In this document: positions 26,972-35,898 of the stretch, piece by piece | Layout: each line of letters begins with the position of its first letter | Numbering within the stretch: position 1 is the first letter of the stretch | Assembly: GCF_000308595.1 (NCBI RefSeq) | Contig: NZ_BAGA01000002.1 | Location: forward strand, 1-47,583 | Length of the DNA: 47,583 nt | Reading direction: 5' to 3' | Source: Nocardia higoensis NBRC 100133 | GTDB taxonomy: Bacteria; Actinomycetota; Actinomycetes; Mycobacteriales; Mycobacteriaceae | The notes under the pieces: model-generated | Databases searched by the model: none | What the model was told of the DNA's origin: nothing | Seen by the model: the letters and a program-made list of their open reading frames with translations, nothing else | Position numbers and translations under genes: made by a program

Positions 26972-29900
26972 TCAGCGGGGTTTGACCAACGGGAAGGGCA
27001 GCGTCTCGCGAATGCTGCGGCCGGTGATCAGCATGACGATGCGGTCCACGCCCATACCGAGCCCACCGGTCGGCGGCATGGCGTGTTCGAGGGCTTCGAG
27101 GAAGTCCTCGTCGAGTTCCATCGCCTCGGGATCGCCGTTGGCGGCGAGCACGGACTGCGCGGTGAGCCTGCGCCGCTGCTCCACCGGGTCGGTGAGCTCG
27201 CTGTAGGCGGTGCCCAGCTCCACGCCCCAGGCCACCAGATCCCAGCGTTCGGCGACGCCGGGAGTGCTGCGGTGCGCGCGGGTGAGCGGGGAGACCGAGG
27301 TCGGGAAGTCGATGTAGAAGGTCGGCTCCTCGGTGCGGCCTTCCACCAAGTGCTCGTACATCTCCAGCACGATCTGGCCGGCGTCCCAGCCGGGCTGGTA
27401 GGCGATGTCGAGCCGGTCGCAGAGCGCGCGCAGTTCGTCCTCGCCCGTCCTCGGCGTCACCCGCGCACCCGCGGCGGCCGAGACCGCGGCGTGCACCGTC
27501 TGCACCGGCCAGTCGCCGGAGATGTCGACCGGCGTCAGCGAGCCGTCGGGTCCCGGTCGCATGACCACCATCGATCCGTGCGCGGCCAGCGCCGCGTTCT
27601 GGATGAGCTGTCGGCAGATGTGCATCATGCCCAAGTAGTCGCTGTGCGCCTCGTAGGCCTCGAGGATGGTGAATTCCGGGTTGTGGCTGAAATCCACGCC
27701 CTCGTTGCGGAAGGTGCGGCCCAGCTCGAACACCTTCTCCATACCGCCGACACACAGCCGTTTCAGGTACAGCTCGGGAGCGATGCGCAGGTAGAGGTCC
27801 AGATCGTAGGCGTTGATGTGGGTGGTGAACGGGGTGGCGTTCGCCCCGCCGTGCACCTGCTGCAGGACCGGGGTCTCCACTTCCAGATAGCCCCAGGCAT
27901 TGAGCGAGTCGCGCAGCGAGCGCACCACCGCGCTGCGCTTGGCCAGCACATCGCGGGTCTCGGGGTTGATCGCCATGTCGACGTAGCGCCTGCGCACCCG
28001 CGCTTCCGGATCGGCCAGGCCCTTCCATTTGTCCGGCAACGGGTGCAGGCACTTGCCGAGCATCCGCCAGTCCGTGACCAGCAACGACAGCTCGCCGCTG
28101 CGACTGCGCCCGATCCGGCCGCTGACCTCGATCAGATCGCCCAGATCGCAGTACTCGCCGAAGGCGGCCATCCGTTGCGCGCCGGTGCGTTCGCGATCCA
28201 GTACCAGCTGGATGTCGGCGGACCAGTCGCGCAGCTGCACGAAAACGACGCCGCCGTAGTCGCGCAGACGCAGCACCCGCCCGCACACCCGGACGGTGGT
28301 GCCGCGCGGTGAGTGCCGGGCGGCCGCGACGGTGTGGGTCGGGGGATAGGCCACCGGGTAGGGATCCACACCGGCGGCGGTCATCCGGTCCAGCTTGTTC
28401 AGCCGCACCCGGACCTGGTCGGGCCTGCGCGGGCCCGATTCGAGTACATGGGGTTCCGGCCAGTCGGGCGGGCTGCCGTCGGCGTGCAGCCCGGGCGTGC
28501 CTGCGGGCACGGCGCTGTGGTCGCCGGTGTGCGTGCTCGTGTCCTGCACATCACCCCAGCGGGGGAGGAATCCTTCGGCCAGCAGGCTGGCCGCCGCGAT
28601 CCTGGGTAGCTGCCTGCGTTCCTCGAACAGGAAGAACCGCGGCACCCAGGTCGGCTGGTACTTCATATTGGAGCGATACAGCGCCTCGAGCTGCCACCAG
28701 CGCGAGAAGAACAGCAGCACACTGCGCCACAGCCGCAGCACCGGTCCGGCGCCGATGCGCGCGCCCTCCTCGAACACCGAGCGGAAGACCGCGAAATTCA
28801 GCGAGATCTTGGTGATGCCGTACTGCTCGGAGTTCAGCGCCAGCTGCGAGATCATCAGCTCCATCACGCCGTTCGGGCCCTGTGGGTCGCGCCGCATCAA
28901 TTCCAGCGAGACCCCGGTGCGGCCCCACGGAACCAGCGAGAGCATGCCGAGCACCCGGTCCTGACCGTTGACCGCCTCCACCAGCAGGCAGTCGCCGTCG
29001 AGCGGGTCGCCGAGCCTGCCGAGCGCCATCGAGAAACCGCGTTCGGTCTCGGTGTCGCGCCAGGCGTCCGCGCGCGCGGTGATGTGCGGGAACTCGGTGG
29101 CCGGTATCTCCGCATGGCGCCGGATGCGCACTCGCACACCTTGTTTGCGCAGCCGGTTGGCGGCCTGGCGCACCTGGCGCAGTGCCGGCCCGGCCAGCGA
29201 GAACCCCCTGGTCTCCAGCACGGCCTCGTCGCCGAGGCGCAGTGCCAGGAGCCCGGCCCTGCGGTAGGCGGTCGCGCCGGCCTCGCTCGCGCCCATCACC
29301 GCGGGCGTCCACCCGTACTGATCGGCCAGCCGTAGCCAAGCGTCGATGGCGTGCGGCCAGGCCTCGTGCACGCCGATCGGATCGCCGCTGGCCAGGCAGA
29401 CGCCGAGTTCGACGCGGTAGGTCAGCGCCGCCTTGCCGCTGGGCGCGAAGACCACCGCCTTGTCCCGGCGGGTGGCGAAGTATCCCAGTGAGTCCGCCAC
29501 ATCGGAGCGCTCCAGCAAGCCGCGGATGGCCGACTCGTCCAGGGCGGTCATGGCGTTGTTCGCGCGCTGCGATCGCAGCAGCGTGATCGCCGCCGCCAGC
29601 AGTGCCACCGCGCCGAACAGGCCGAGCAGCAGGTTCACGAAAGGCCGTGGGTGCCCGTCGAAATGCTCGTTCTCCGCCAGGATGGCCGCGGTCACCCGGT
29701 AGACCGCCCAGCCGGGGCGTTGCCAGCCCTGCGGCAACGTGCCGGGAAACATCTCGACCAACGCCCAGCCGAGCAGGCAGCCGACGGCGAGACCGCCGAG
29801 CAGCACCCCCAGTGCGCGCCATCCCGCCCCGCGCCGGACTCGCGTGTAGAACTGCGGCCATGCCGCGATCAGCATGCCGACGACCGCCAGCTGCACGAGC

Positions 29901-30289
29901 ATCGCAGCCAACGCGTTCACATCGCGTAGGCGGGCGAAATCGATCGCGTTGGACACCGCGAAGAGCGCCAGATAGCCGGCCAGCAACCACCAGGCGATCC
30001 GCTTTCGCGCGGCGATGGCACCCGCCAGCAGGCCGACGATCAATGCCCACATGACATTGGTATCGGGCGCGTTGAAGTAGTAGTGGTCGACATAGCGGCG
30101 CGGCGGCCCGGTGAGGATACGCAACGTGGGCGAGAGGCTCCAGAGCAGGCAGGCGACCGCGAACACGCCGAGCGCCAACCCGGCCCAGTGAGGTACCTCA
30201 CGCAGCGTGCCGCGGGCGCGGTGCGGCACGGATGCCGCCGGGGCCTCGATCACCGGGTCGGTCAGCGGACGCTCTGGCGCGGAAGTCAC
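26972..30289 (-). CDS. lysX: bifunctional lysylphosphatidylglycerol synthetase/lysine-tRNA ligase LysX
   Basis: 1105-residue fusion that charges tRNA-Lys and transfers lysine to phosphatidylglycerol in the cytoplasmic membrane, reducing negative surface charge and susceptibility to cationic peptides. The N-terminal part has about six or seven membrane helices (residues about 30-260). An MprF-like DUF2156 transferase domain follows (about 265-580; [33 protein letters not shown]). Then come an OB-fold anticodon-binding domain (about 670-760; [20 protein letters not shown]) and the class II LysRS core ending with motif 3 [20 protein letters not shown]. The GTG at 30289 is chosen from the family N-terminus; SD is weak. 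It is divergent from the rraA-like gene. A dedicated housekeeping LysRS is expected elsewhere. Confidence 0.95.
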   Translation of the reverse strand: MTSAPERPLTDPVIEAPAASVPHRARGTLREVPHWAGLALGVFAVACLLWSLSPTLRILTGPPRRYVDHYYFNAPDTNVMWALIVGLLAGAIAARKRIAWWLLAGYLALFAVSNAIDFARLRDVNALAAMLVQLAVVGMLIAAWPQFYTRVRRGAGWRALGVLLGGLAVGCLLGWALVEMFPGTLPQGWQRPGWAVYRVTAAILAENEHFDGHPRPFVNLLLGLFGAVALLAAAITLLRSQRANNAMTALDESAIRGLLERSDVADSLGYFATRRDKAVVFAPSGKAALTYRVELGVCLASGDPIGVHEAWPHAIDAWLRLADQYGWTPAVMGASEAGATAYRRAGLLALRLGDEAVLETRGFSLAGPALRQVRQAANRLRKQGVRVRIRRHAEIPATEFPHITARADAWRDTETERGFSMALGRLGDPLDGDCLLVEAVNGQDRVLGMLSLVPWGRTGVSLELMRRDPQGPNGVMELMISQLALNSEQYGITKISLNFAVFRSVFEEGARIGAGPVLRLWRSVLLFFSRWWQLEALYRSNMKYQPTWVPRFFLFEERRQLPRIAAASLLAEGFLPRWGDVQDTSTHTGDHSAVPAGTPGLHADGSPPDWPEPHVLESGPRRPDQVRVRLNKLDRMTAAGVDPYPVAYPPTHTVAAARHSPRGTTVRVCGRVLRLRDYGGVVFVQLRDWSADIQLVLDRERTGAQRMAAFGEYCDLGDLIEVSGRIGRSRSGELSLLVTDWRMLGKCLHPLPDKWKGLADPEARVRRRYVDMAINPETRDVLAKRSAVVRSLRDSLNAWGYLEVETPVLQQVHGGANATPFTTHINAYDLDLYLRIAPELYLKRLCVGGMEKVFELGRTFRNEGVDFSHNPEFTILEAYEAHSDYLGMMHICRQLIQNAALAAHGSMVVMRPGPDGSLTPVDISGDWPVQTVHAAVSAAAGARVTPRTGEDELRALCDRLDIAYQPGWDAGQIVLEMYEHLVEGRTEEPTFYIDFPTSVSPLTRAHRSTPGVAERWDLVAWGVELGTAYSELTDPVEQRRRLTAQSVLAANGDPEAMELDEDFLEALEHAMPPTGGLGMGVDRIVMLITGRSIRETLPFPLVKPR

Positions 30290-30412
30290 CGAACCAGTGT
30301 GGACGCATCGGGGTCGGATTGGCAGGGGTGCCACGCCGATTCCGCCGGGTCCGCGCCACCCGCGGGCGGGGGTCGTGCCCGCCGGTGGGCACGGCCGGGG
30401 GAGAATCGCCGT

Positions 30413-30913
30413 ATGTCCGAACCAGCGAACAACGAGTCAACTACCGAGATCGCCACCGCGGATCTGGCCGACGAGATCGGGCCGGAGATCCGCAGCTGCG
30501 ATACGCAGTTCATCCAATTCGGCGGTCGGGCCGTGTTTTCCGGCCGCATCACCACTATCCGCTGCTTCCAGGACAACCTGCTGGTCAAGCAGACCCTCGG
30601 CGAGCCGGGTGAGGGCAAGGTGCTCGTCGTCGACGGCGGCGCGAGCGTGCACACCGCCCTGGTCGGCGACATCATCGCCGGGCGCGGGGTGGACAACGGC
30701 TGGGCCGGTGTCGTCGTCAACGGCGCGGTGCGCGATTCGGCCATCCTGCGCACCCTCGACATCGGGCTGAAGGCGCTGGGCACCAATCCGCGCAAGAGCA
30801 CCCAGACCGGCAGCGGCGAGCGCGATGTGCCGGTGGAATTCGGCGGCGTGACCTTCGTCCCCGGCGAAATGCTCTACAGCGATCACGACGGCGTGGTGGT
30901 CCGCGCCGAGTGA
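30413..30913 (+). CDS. rraA: RraA-family protein
   Basis: 166 residues, single RraA-like domain. Visible signatures: [20 protein letters not shown] near the start, [16 protein letters not shown], and the conserved pocket [17 protein letters not shown] then [17 protein letters not shown]. Family members either bind RNase E and inhibit it or act as 4-hydroxy-4-methyl-2-oxoglutarate/oxaloacetate aldolases; sequence alone does not decide which. The pattern G-D-x20-R-D needed for metal-dependent aldolase activity is present (GDIIAG ... VRD). The ATG at 30413 has GGGGGAG 5-6 nt upstream. Rv3853 (formerly menG) occupies a comparable position in M. tuberculosis. Confidence 0.88.
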   Translation: MSEPANNESTTEIATADLADEIGPEIRSCDTQFIQFGGRAVFSGRITTIRCFQDNLLVKQTLGEPGEGKVLVVDGGASVHTALVGDIIAGRGVDNGWAGVVVNGAVRDSAILRTLDIGLKALGTNPRKSTQTGSGERDVPVEFGGVTFVPGEMLYSDHDGVVVRAE

Positions 30914-30938
30914 TCCGGCGGCGCGGGTTCGCCGGTCG

Positions 30939-31160
30939 TCAGGCCCCGGACACCCGGGCCTGCCGTCCGGCGAGGGTGACCACGTCGCCGTTCTGCAGCT
31001 GGCGTCCGCGCCGCAGTTCGACCTCGTCGTTGACCCGGACAAGTCCCGCGGAGATCACGGTCTTGGCCTCCGAGCCGGATTCGATCAGATCGGCCAGTTT
31101 GAGGAACTGGCCGAGCTTGATCCGATCGTCGGAAATGGGGACGTCGACAGGCTCGGACAT
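30939..31160 (-). CDS. small S4-domain RNA-binding protein
   Basis: 73 residues, essentially one S4 domain: RIKLGQFLKLADLIESGSEA, ISAGLVRVNDEVELRRGRQL, NGDVVTLAGRQARV. This matches the YbcJ/RlbA-type stand-alone S4 proteins thought to bind structured RNA. The ATG at 31160 begins MSEPVDVPISDD. It lies 55 nt after the DUF5313 gene on the same strand and converges on the rraA-like gene with a 25-nt gap. Confidence 0.87.
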   Translation of the reverse strand: MSEPVDVPISDDRIKLGQFLKLADLIESGSEAKTVISAGLVRVNDEVELRRGRQLQNGDVVTLAGRQARVSGA

Positions 31161-31215
31161 GGTTCGATTATCGCCCCGACGGGGTTGCCGGGCCCTGCCG
31201 GGTGCGCCTCCGCGC

Positions 31216-31596
31216 TCAGGCGCGGCCGTGCCTGCGCTCGTAATCGAGGCGTTCGGCGCTGCCGCGCGCCCTGGCGTCGGCATCGGCCAGCGCCGGATCG
31301 AGCCCGTGCTTGATCAGCCGATGCCTGCGATAGACGTACATCAGCGCGATGGTGAAGTAGATCAGCGGCAGGTAGAGCAGCGCCATCATCGACAGCCCCA
31401 TCCACGCCGGGCCGGGCAGCAGCAGGAACAGGCACAGCACCGGCAGGATCGGCACGAGGATGCGGGTCAGGTAGCGCCGGGTCGCACCCGGGCCGGTCAC
31501 ATCCCGGAGCACCCAGTCCGACATCGATGCGGGCAAGGTCTTGCCGCAGATGTAACCGATCCGCTGCGCGAGAGTCGGCGTGGTGCGTTCGCTCAT
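31216..31596 (-). CDS. DUF5313 family membrane protein
   Basis: 126 residues. The N-terminal RIGYICGKTLPASMSDWVLR DVTGPGATRRYLTR stretch is characteristic of this mycobacterial/nocardial family. Two membrane helices at about 45-65 and 68-88 (ILVPILPVLCLFLLLPG, MMALLYLPLIYFTIALMYVY) and a charged C-terminal tail follow (RRHRLIKHGLDPALADADAR). Function unknown. It is upstream of, and probably co-transcribed with, the S4 protein gene. The intergenic repeat array begins 39 nt upstream of its ATG. Confidence 0.85.
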   Translation of the reverse strand: MSERTTPTLAQRIGYICGKTLPASMSDWVLRDVTGPGATRRYLTRILVPILPVLCLFLLLPGPAWMGLSMMALLYLPLIYFTIALMYVYRRHRLIKHGLDPALADADARARGSAERLDYERRHGRA

Positions 31597-31634
31597 GGAT
31601 CCAGCATCCCATGTTCGGCAATCACGGCCTCATC

Positions 31635-31815
31635 AGGCCGAATGCGCGATCAGGTCGGCCGGATGCAGGATCAGCCGCATACGCGATCGAGCTGACCGAA
31701 GACCGGGCCGAATGTGTGGTCGGGCCGCGTGCGCGATCGGGCCGTATGCGTGACCGGGCCGGCCGGATGCAGGATCAGGTCCGGATACGGACTCGGGCCG
31801 CGTCCTGCGGGCCGA
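31635..31815. repeat. degenerate intergenic array of about 17-nt GGCCG-ATGCG-GATC units
   Basis: About nine head-to-tail units of 16-21 nt with consensus GGGCCGNATGCGNGATC fill the gap between the DUF5313 start and the copD stop. Three adjacent clean units start at 31705, 31722 and 31739. A 40-nt block at 31635-31674 recurs at 31739-31778 with six mismatches, and CGGCCGGATGCAGGATCAG is identical in both. No open frame explains the period. Confidence 0.8.
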
Positions 31816-31816
31816 G

Positions 31817-32746
31817 TCAGGCGGTCACGGCCAGTGCCGCGGCCAGGCCGAACGCGACGGCCATCAGCGTCACCTCGAGCACCGCGCGGCGCAGCGAGTC
31901 CGCCGCGCTCATCCGGTGCCCGCCCGCACGGCGCACCCAGTCCCGCCGCCACCACCAGCCCAGGGCGAGCAGCGCGAGCAGCACCGTCGCCTTGGCGGCC
32001 AGGATGCGCCCGTAACCGGTGCCGAAGAGATCGGCCGGGCTGCCGAGCCGGATCACTGCGTTGAGCACTCCGGTCGCCGCGACCACCCCGACCAGCGGCA
32101 GGGCGATCGCGGAGTAGCGCGGCAGTGCCACCGCCCATTCGCCGCGCCCGCGCACCACCAGTGCCAGCGCCACCAGCAGCCCGAGCCAGGCGGCCGCCGC
32201 GAGGGCGTGTACCGCCGCCAGTGCCGAACCCAGGGGTTGCTGGGACATGTGTCCGGTCACGGGCCGCAGCGCGAGCGCGACGGCCGCGAAGACCAGCACC
32301 AGATCGGCGGAGAGATCGGCGCCGCGACGGAAAGCGAGCGCCGAATACCCGGTGAGCAGGGCGATGCCGATCAGCACCGCGAGCCCGATCCGGCCGCCGC
32401 CGACCTGGCTCAGATAGGTGGTGAACTGCCCGGCCCCGAGGTCGGTCACGCCGACGCCGACCACCTCGGCGGCCGCGGTGACCAGCACTCCCGCCTCGGC
32501 GACCCACCAGATCCCGCCGAGCACCGCCAGCGGCAGCCACGGCGTTCCCAGGCGGTCGTGCAACCTGGGCAGGGCGGCCAGCCCGAGCACTGTCGCGCCC
32601 GCGCAATCGGCCACGACCCGGACCAGCCCCGCGGCCGGCGCGACATCGGGCCCGGCGAGCAACCAGGCCAGCCCGACCCCGAGCAGTCCGGCGGGCACGA
32701 CGGCGAGCAGCGCGGCCGAGTCGCGGCCGGTGGTCGGCGAGCTCAC
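31817..32746 (-). CDS. copD: CopD-family copper resistance membrane protein
   Basis: 309 residues, eight or nine predicted membrane helices, with the CopD domain in the C-terminal half. Recognisable parts: LGGIWWVAEAGVLVTAA, GRIGLAVLIGIALLTGYSAL, VTGHMSQQPLGSALAAVHAL with His residues plausible for copper, AAAWLGLLVALALVV and GYGRILAAKATVLLALLAL. CopD proteins partner CopC in copper uptake or handling across the membrane. The GTG at 32746 lies 19 nt after the copC stop. The order DUF6474-copC-copD on the minus strand suggests one transcript. No fused CopC domain, unlike YcnJ proteins. Confidence 0.87.
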   Translation of the reverse strand: MSSPTTGRDSAALLAVVPAGLLGVGLAWLLAGPDVAPAAGLVRVVADCAGATVLGLAALPRLHDRLGTPWLPLAVLGGIWWVAEAGVLVTAAAEVVGVGVTDLGAGQFTTYLSQVGGGRIGLAVLIGIALLTGYSALAFRRGADLSADLVLVFAAVALALRPVTGHMSQQPLGSALAAVHALAAAAWLGLLVALALVVRGRGEWAVALPRYSAIALPLVGVVAATGVLNAVIRLGSPADLFGTGYGRILAAKATVLLALLALGWWWRRDWVRRAGGHRMSAADSLRRAVLEVTLMAVAFGLAAALAVTA

Positions 32747-32765
32747 CGCCGTGATGCGCGCACGC

Positions 32766-33302
32766 TCACGCGCGGTTGTCTCGTCCCCGGAAACCGAAGA
32801 GCGCCACGGCCAGCCCCACGCCGAGCAGCACCACGACGCCGACGATCAGCAGCCACAGCGGAAAGCCGGAATCCTCGGCGGTGTCGGCGCTCTTGCCGTC
32901 GGCGCGCTCGCCGGGCACGCCGTTGCCCGGGGTGGTGAGCGTGAAGGAGCGTGTGCCGCTCACCACGTGCCCGTCGGCGGAGGTGACCCGGAAGGCGATG
33001 GTGTACTCACCGGCCGGGCCGAGTTCGCCCGCGGCGACGCTGACCGACTTGCCCTCGACCGTCGGCTCGCCCTTCGACCAGAGATTGCCGTCCGGTCCGA
33101 CCAGCGTCAGGGAGGGGAAGCCGGGCTGCAATTCCTCGTTGAACGTCACGACCACCCGCTCGGGGCCGGTGTCGATCTGCGCGCCGTCCTCCGGCACGCT
33201 GCCGACCACCCCGGAATGCGCGGTCGCGATCCCGCCCGCCGTCAGTGCCATGCCGAGGGCGAGCAGGGCGGTGAGCAGGGCGCGCGCGAGAGATTTCGCC
33301 AC
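32766..33302 (-). CDS. copC: CopC-domain copper-binding protein
   Basis: 178 residues. The signal peptide ends ...GGIATA, so the mature protein begins HSGVVGSVPEDGAQ, placing the copper-binding His at the amino terminus as in the CopC family. A second His-containing motif, SADGHVVSGTRSF, lies near residue 115. The CopC beta-sandwich covers about 30-125, followed by a linker and a C-terminal membrane helix (about 148-170; PLWLLIVGVVVLLGVGLAV) that tethers it outside the membrane. The GTG start lies 5 nt after the DUF6474 stop. The copper role is inferred from family and from pairing with copD. Confidence 0.9.
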   Translation of the reverse strand: MAKSLARALLTALLALGMALTAGGIATAHSGVVGSVPEDGAQIDTGPERVVVTFNEELQPGFPSLTLVGPDGNLWSKGEPTVEGKSVSVAAGELGPAGEYTIAFRVTSADGHVVSGTRSFTLTTPGNGVPGERADGKSADTAEDSGFPLWLLIVGVVVLLGVGLAVALFGFRGRDNRA

Positions 33303-33307
33303 GGCGA

Positions 33308-33931
33308 TCAGCGCACCCCGAGGCGGGCGAGCACCTCGGCCTCGATGCCGGACAGTTCGTGGGAGATCGAGGCGTGCACGCCGCGCCTGCGCGCCGCGGG
33401 CATCTGCTCGGCGGTGCGGACGGCGGTGCCGAGCCCGGCCAGTCGGTCCTTGGTGGTGGCGACGAAATCGCCGCTCGTGTCCTGCACCCGGTCCAGCGCC
33501 GCCTCGGTGTTGGCGATCCTGGCCTGCAGCTTCGCGCCGTGCCCGGTGAAGTCGCCGAGCTGGTCGATACCGATACCGAGCTGCTGCGCGCGGCGGGTGT
33601 CGAGCTGCCCGCGCACGAAGGTGGCGCCCCGGTAGGCCAGCGGCGCGAGCACCGGGATGAGCACCCGGGCGACGCCGATGTACTTCTTGATCTGAGAGGC
33701 GCTGAACGGGTCGCGCTCGGCCTTCGCGGCGGCTTTCAGCGCCGCCTTCTCCTCGGCCTTGAGCGTGGCGACCTGCTGCTTGGCGACCTTGCGCTGGGTG
33801 CGCTGCTCGGCGCGGCGGGATTTGCGGTCGTTCTTGGCGGCCAGCTTGGCTTCCAGCCCGGCCTTGTGCTTGAGGGCCTTGGCCTCGGCCCGGCGGCTCG
33901 GGCGCCGTGTGCGTTTCGTGAACAACCCCAT
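33308..33931 (-). CDS. DUF6474 family protein
   Basis: 207 residues. A strongly basic, Ala/Lys/Arg-rich N-terminal half with coiled-coil character (residues about 10-80; KALKHKAGLEAKLAAKNDRK) is followed by FSASQIKKYIGVARVLIPVL and a helical C-terminal half (LDRVQDTSGDFVATTKDRLA, AARRRGVHASISHELSGIEA). The ATG at 33931 has GGAGGG 9 nt upstream; an ATG five codons or more upstream lacks an SD. It is a conserved actinobacterial protein of unknown function and the first gene of the copC-copD transcript. Confidence 0.82.
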   Translation of the reverse strand: MGLFTKRTRRPSRRAEAKALKHKAGLEAKLAAKNDRKSRRAEQRTQRKVAKQQVATLKAEEKAALKAAAKAERDPFSASQIKKYIGVARVLIPVLAPLAYRGATFVRGQLDTRRAQQLGIGIDQLGDFTGHGAKLQARIANTEAALDRVQDTSGDFVATTKDRLAGLGTAVRTAEQMPAARRRGVHASISHELSGIEAEVLARLGVR

Positions 33932-34131
33932 CGGAAAAGGCCCTCCGTCATGCCGTTCTGCCATCGAGCGCGCCGACCGTTGTGCGTCGTCTGCCCCTGT
34001 ACCACGCGGTTCCGGCCCACCTTATCCGGTCGGCCCGCGGTGCTGCGAGAGTGCCGGGCAGGCGCGGGTTCGGACGCCGTCGAGATCATGCGGTGCGCGG
34101 GGCTGTCGGGGGGCTGGACCATACTGCTTAC

Positions 34132-35898
34132 GTGAATTCGGGCAGCGGCGACCAGTACGGTCGCGAGGACGAGGGCGCGGCCGCGGTGCGGCCGGCCGGG
34201 ATGGACGCGCCCGAAACGCCCGCCGGATTCACCGAAGCGGTCACCGGATATCTCGATGCGCGCGCCCTGATCGGCTGCCGTCACCGGCTGCGCATGGACG
34301 CGGCGCACGGCGGCGAACTCACCGGCGTTATCGAGGATTCCGGCGTGCGCCAGCGGCGTGAGGCCGCCGCCGCCCATCGCGCCTCGGTGCGCGACACCCT
34401 GGTCGCGGCCGCCCCCGGGCAGTGGGTCGTCGTCGATCCGGCGCTGCGGGCGGGTGCGCGCGCCGTGGCCACCGTGCGCGCGTGCGCCGCTGGGGCGCAA
34501 TGGATCTGGGGTGGGCTGCTGCCGCAGGAGCCCGACACCGGCAGGCGCGGCGGCTCGGAGATCCTGATGCGCGATGCCGATCGCGGCGGCTACATCCCGA
34601 TCATCGTGGTCAACCACAAGGTCACCGATCCGCGCAGGCCGGGCCCGGCCGATTTTCATCCGCTGACCTCGGATCCGGTGCGCTGGAATCCGCAGCCGGA
34701 CAAATCCCGCAAGCTGCGTCAGCAGCCGCGCGACCAGCAGCGCCTGGCCCATCTCTACCGGATGCTGCAGCGCCACGGCCTGGCCAGCCCGAGCCTGCTC
34801 GGCGGTGTCATCGGCCTGCAATCCGATCGAATCCTGGTGCACGACATCGCCACCATGCTGGCCGACTACGACCGCCGCTACGCCGATCGCATCGCGGTGG
34901 TGCGCGGCCAGTCGCCCACCGTGCCCGCCAAGGTGCCCGAGTGCAGGCAATGCCCTTGGTGGACACGGGGAATCGAGGGTCCGAGCTGCGAGCAGTGGCT
35001 GACCGAGCGCCGCGATGTCAGCCTGGTCGCACCCGGCTCACGCGCGGAGGTGCTACGCGGCCACGGGGTCACCACCATCGAGGAACTCGCCGCCTGGTCG
35101 GGCGAGGACCCGCAGGACTGGCAGCACGGCCCCTTCGACGAGGCCGTGGTCACCGCGCGCGCCTGGCTGGCCGGCGCGCCGCTGGTGCGCCGCTTCGACC
35201 GGGTGCAGGTGCGCCGTGCCGATGTCGAGGTCGACGTCGACCTGGAGAGCTACCAGGAGTACGGCGCCTATCTGTGGGGCACGCTGCTCGACGGGCAGTA
35301 CCGCCCGTTCCTGACCTGGGATCCGCTGCCGACCGGCGACGAGGGCCGCTCCTTCGGTGAGTTCTGGACCTGGCTGATGACGGTGCGTGCCCGGGCGCAC
35401 GCGGCGGGCAAGACCTTCGCCGCCTACTGCTACTCGCGCACCGCCGAGGACAAATGGCTCTACGAGTCGGCCCGGCGGTTCGCGGGCATGCCGGGCGTGC
35501 CCACCGTCGAGCAGGTGCGCGCCTTCGTCGACGGGCCCGAGTGGGTGGACATGTTCCAGGCCGTCACCGAGCAGTTCATCTGCCCCAACGGCAAGGGCCT
35601 CAAGAAGGTCGCCCCGGTCGCGGGCTTCTCCTGGCGCGATCCGGAGGCGAGCGGTGAAGCCTCGATGAGCTGGTACCGGCTCGCCGTCGGCTACGACGGT
35701 GCGCCCGACCTGGGGCAGCGCACCCGCTTGCTGGAATACAACGAGGACGATGTGCGCGCCACCATGACGCTGCGGGAGTGGATGGCGCCCCGGGTGCCCA
35801 ACCCGCACAGCGCCGTCGCGCAGGTGCCCTCGCTGACCGATTTCACGCACGCGCCCGCGGCGATTCCGCTCGGCGGCGGCGGTACCCTGTCGTCGTGA
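34132..35898 (+). CDS. TM0106-family RecB-like putative nuclease
   Basis: 588 residues. The N-terminal half resembles a RecB/PD-(D/E)XK nuclease (QWVVVDPALRAGARAVATVR, then YIPIIVVNHKVTDPRR). A four-cysteine Fe-S-like pattern occurs in VPECRQCPWWTRGIEGPSCE. The C-terminal half resembles an RNase H-fold exonuclease (VEVDVDLESYQEYGAYLWGT, RTRLLEYNEDDVRATMTLRE), where VDVDLES and YNEDD supply acidic metal ligands. GTG at 34132; a later ATG at 34201 is possible. The gene ends in a GTGA overlap with htpG. The family is predicted to act in DNA repair, but no member's role in actinobacteria is established to my knowledge. Confidence 0.85.
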   Translation: MNSGSGDQYGREDEGAAAVRPAGMDAPETPAGFTEAVTGYLDARALIGCRHRLRMDAAHGGELTGVIEDSGVRQRREAAAAHRASVRDTLVAAAPGQWVVVDPALRAGARAVATVRACAAGAQWIWGGLLPQEPDTGRRGGSEILMRDADRGGYIPIIVVNHKVTDPRRPGPADFHPLTSDPVRWNPQPDKSRKLRQQPRDQQRLAHLYRMLQRHGLASPSLLGGVIGLQSDRILVHDIATMLADYDRRYADRIAVVRGQSPTVPAKVPECRQCPWWTRGIEGPSCEQWLTERRDVSLVAPGSRAEVLRGHGVTTIEELAAWSGEDPQDWQHGPFDEAVVTARAWLAGAPLVRRFDRVQVRRADVEVDVDLESYQEYGAYLWGTLLDGQYRPFLTWDPLPTGDEGRSFGEFWTWLMTVRARAHAAGKTFAAYCYSRTAEDKWLYESARRFAGMPGVPTVEQVRAFVDGPEWVDMFQAVTEQFICPNGKGLKKVAPVAGFSWRDPEASGEASMSWYRLAVGYDGAPDLGQRTRLLEYNEDDVRATMTLREWMAPRVPNPHSAVAQVPSLTDFTHAPAAIPLGGGGTLSS

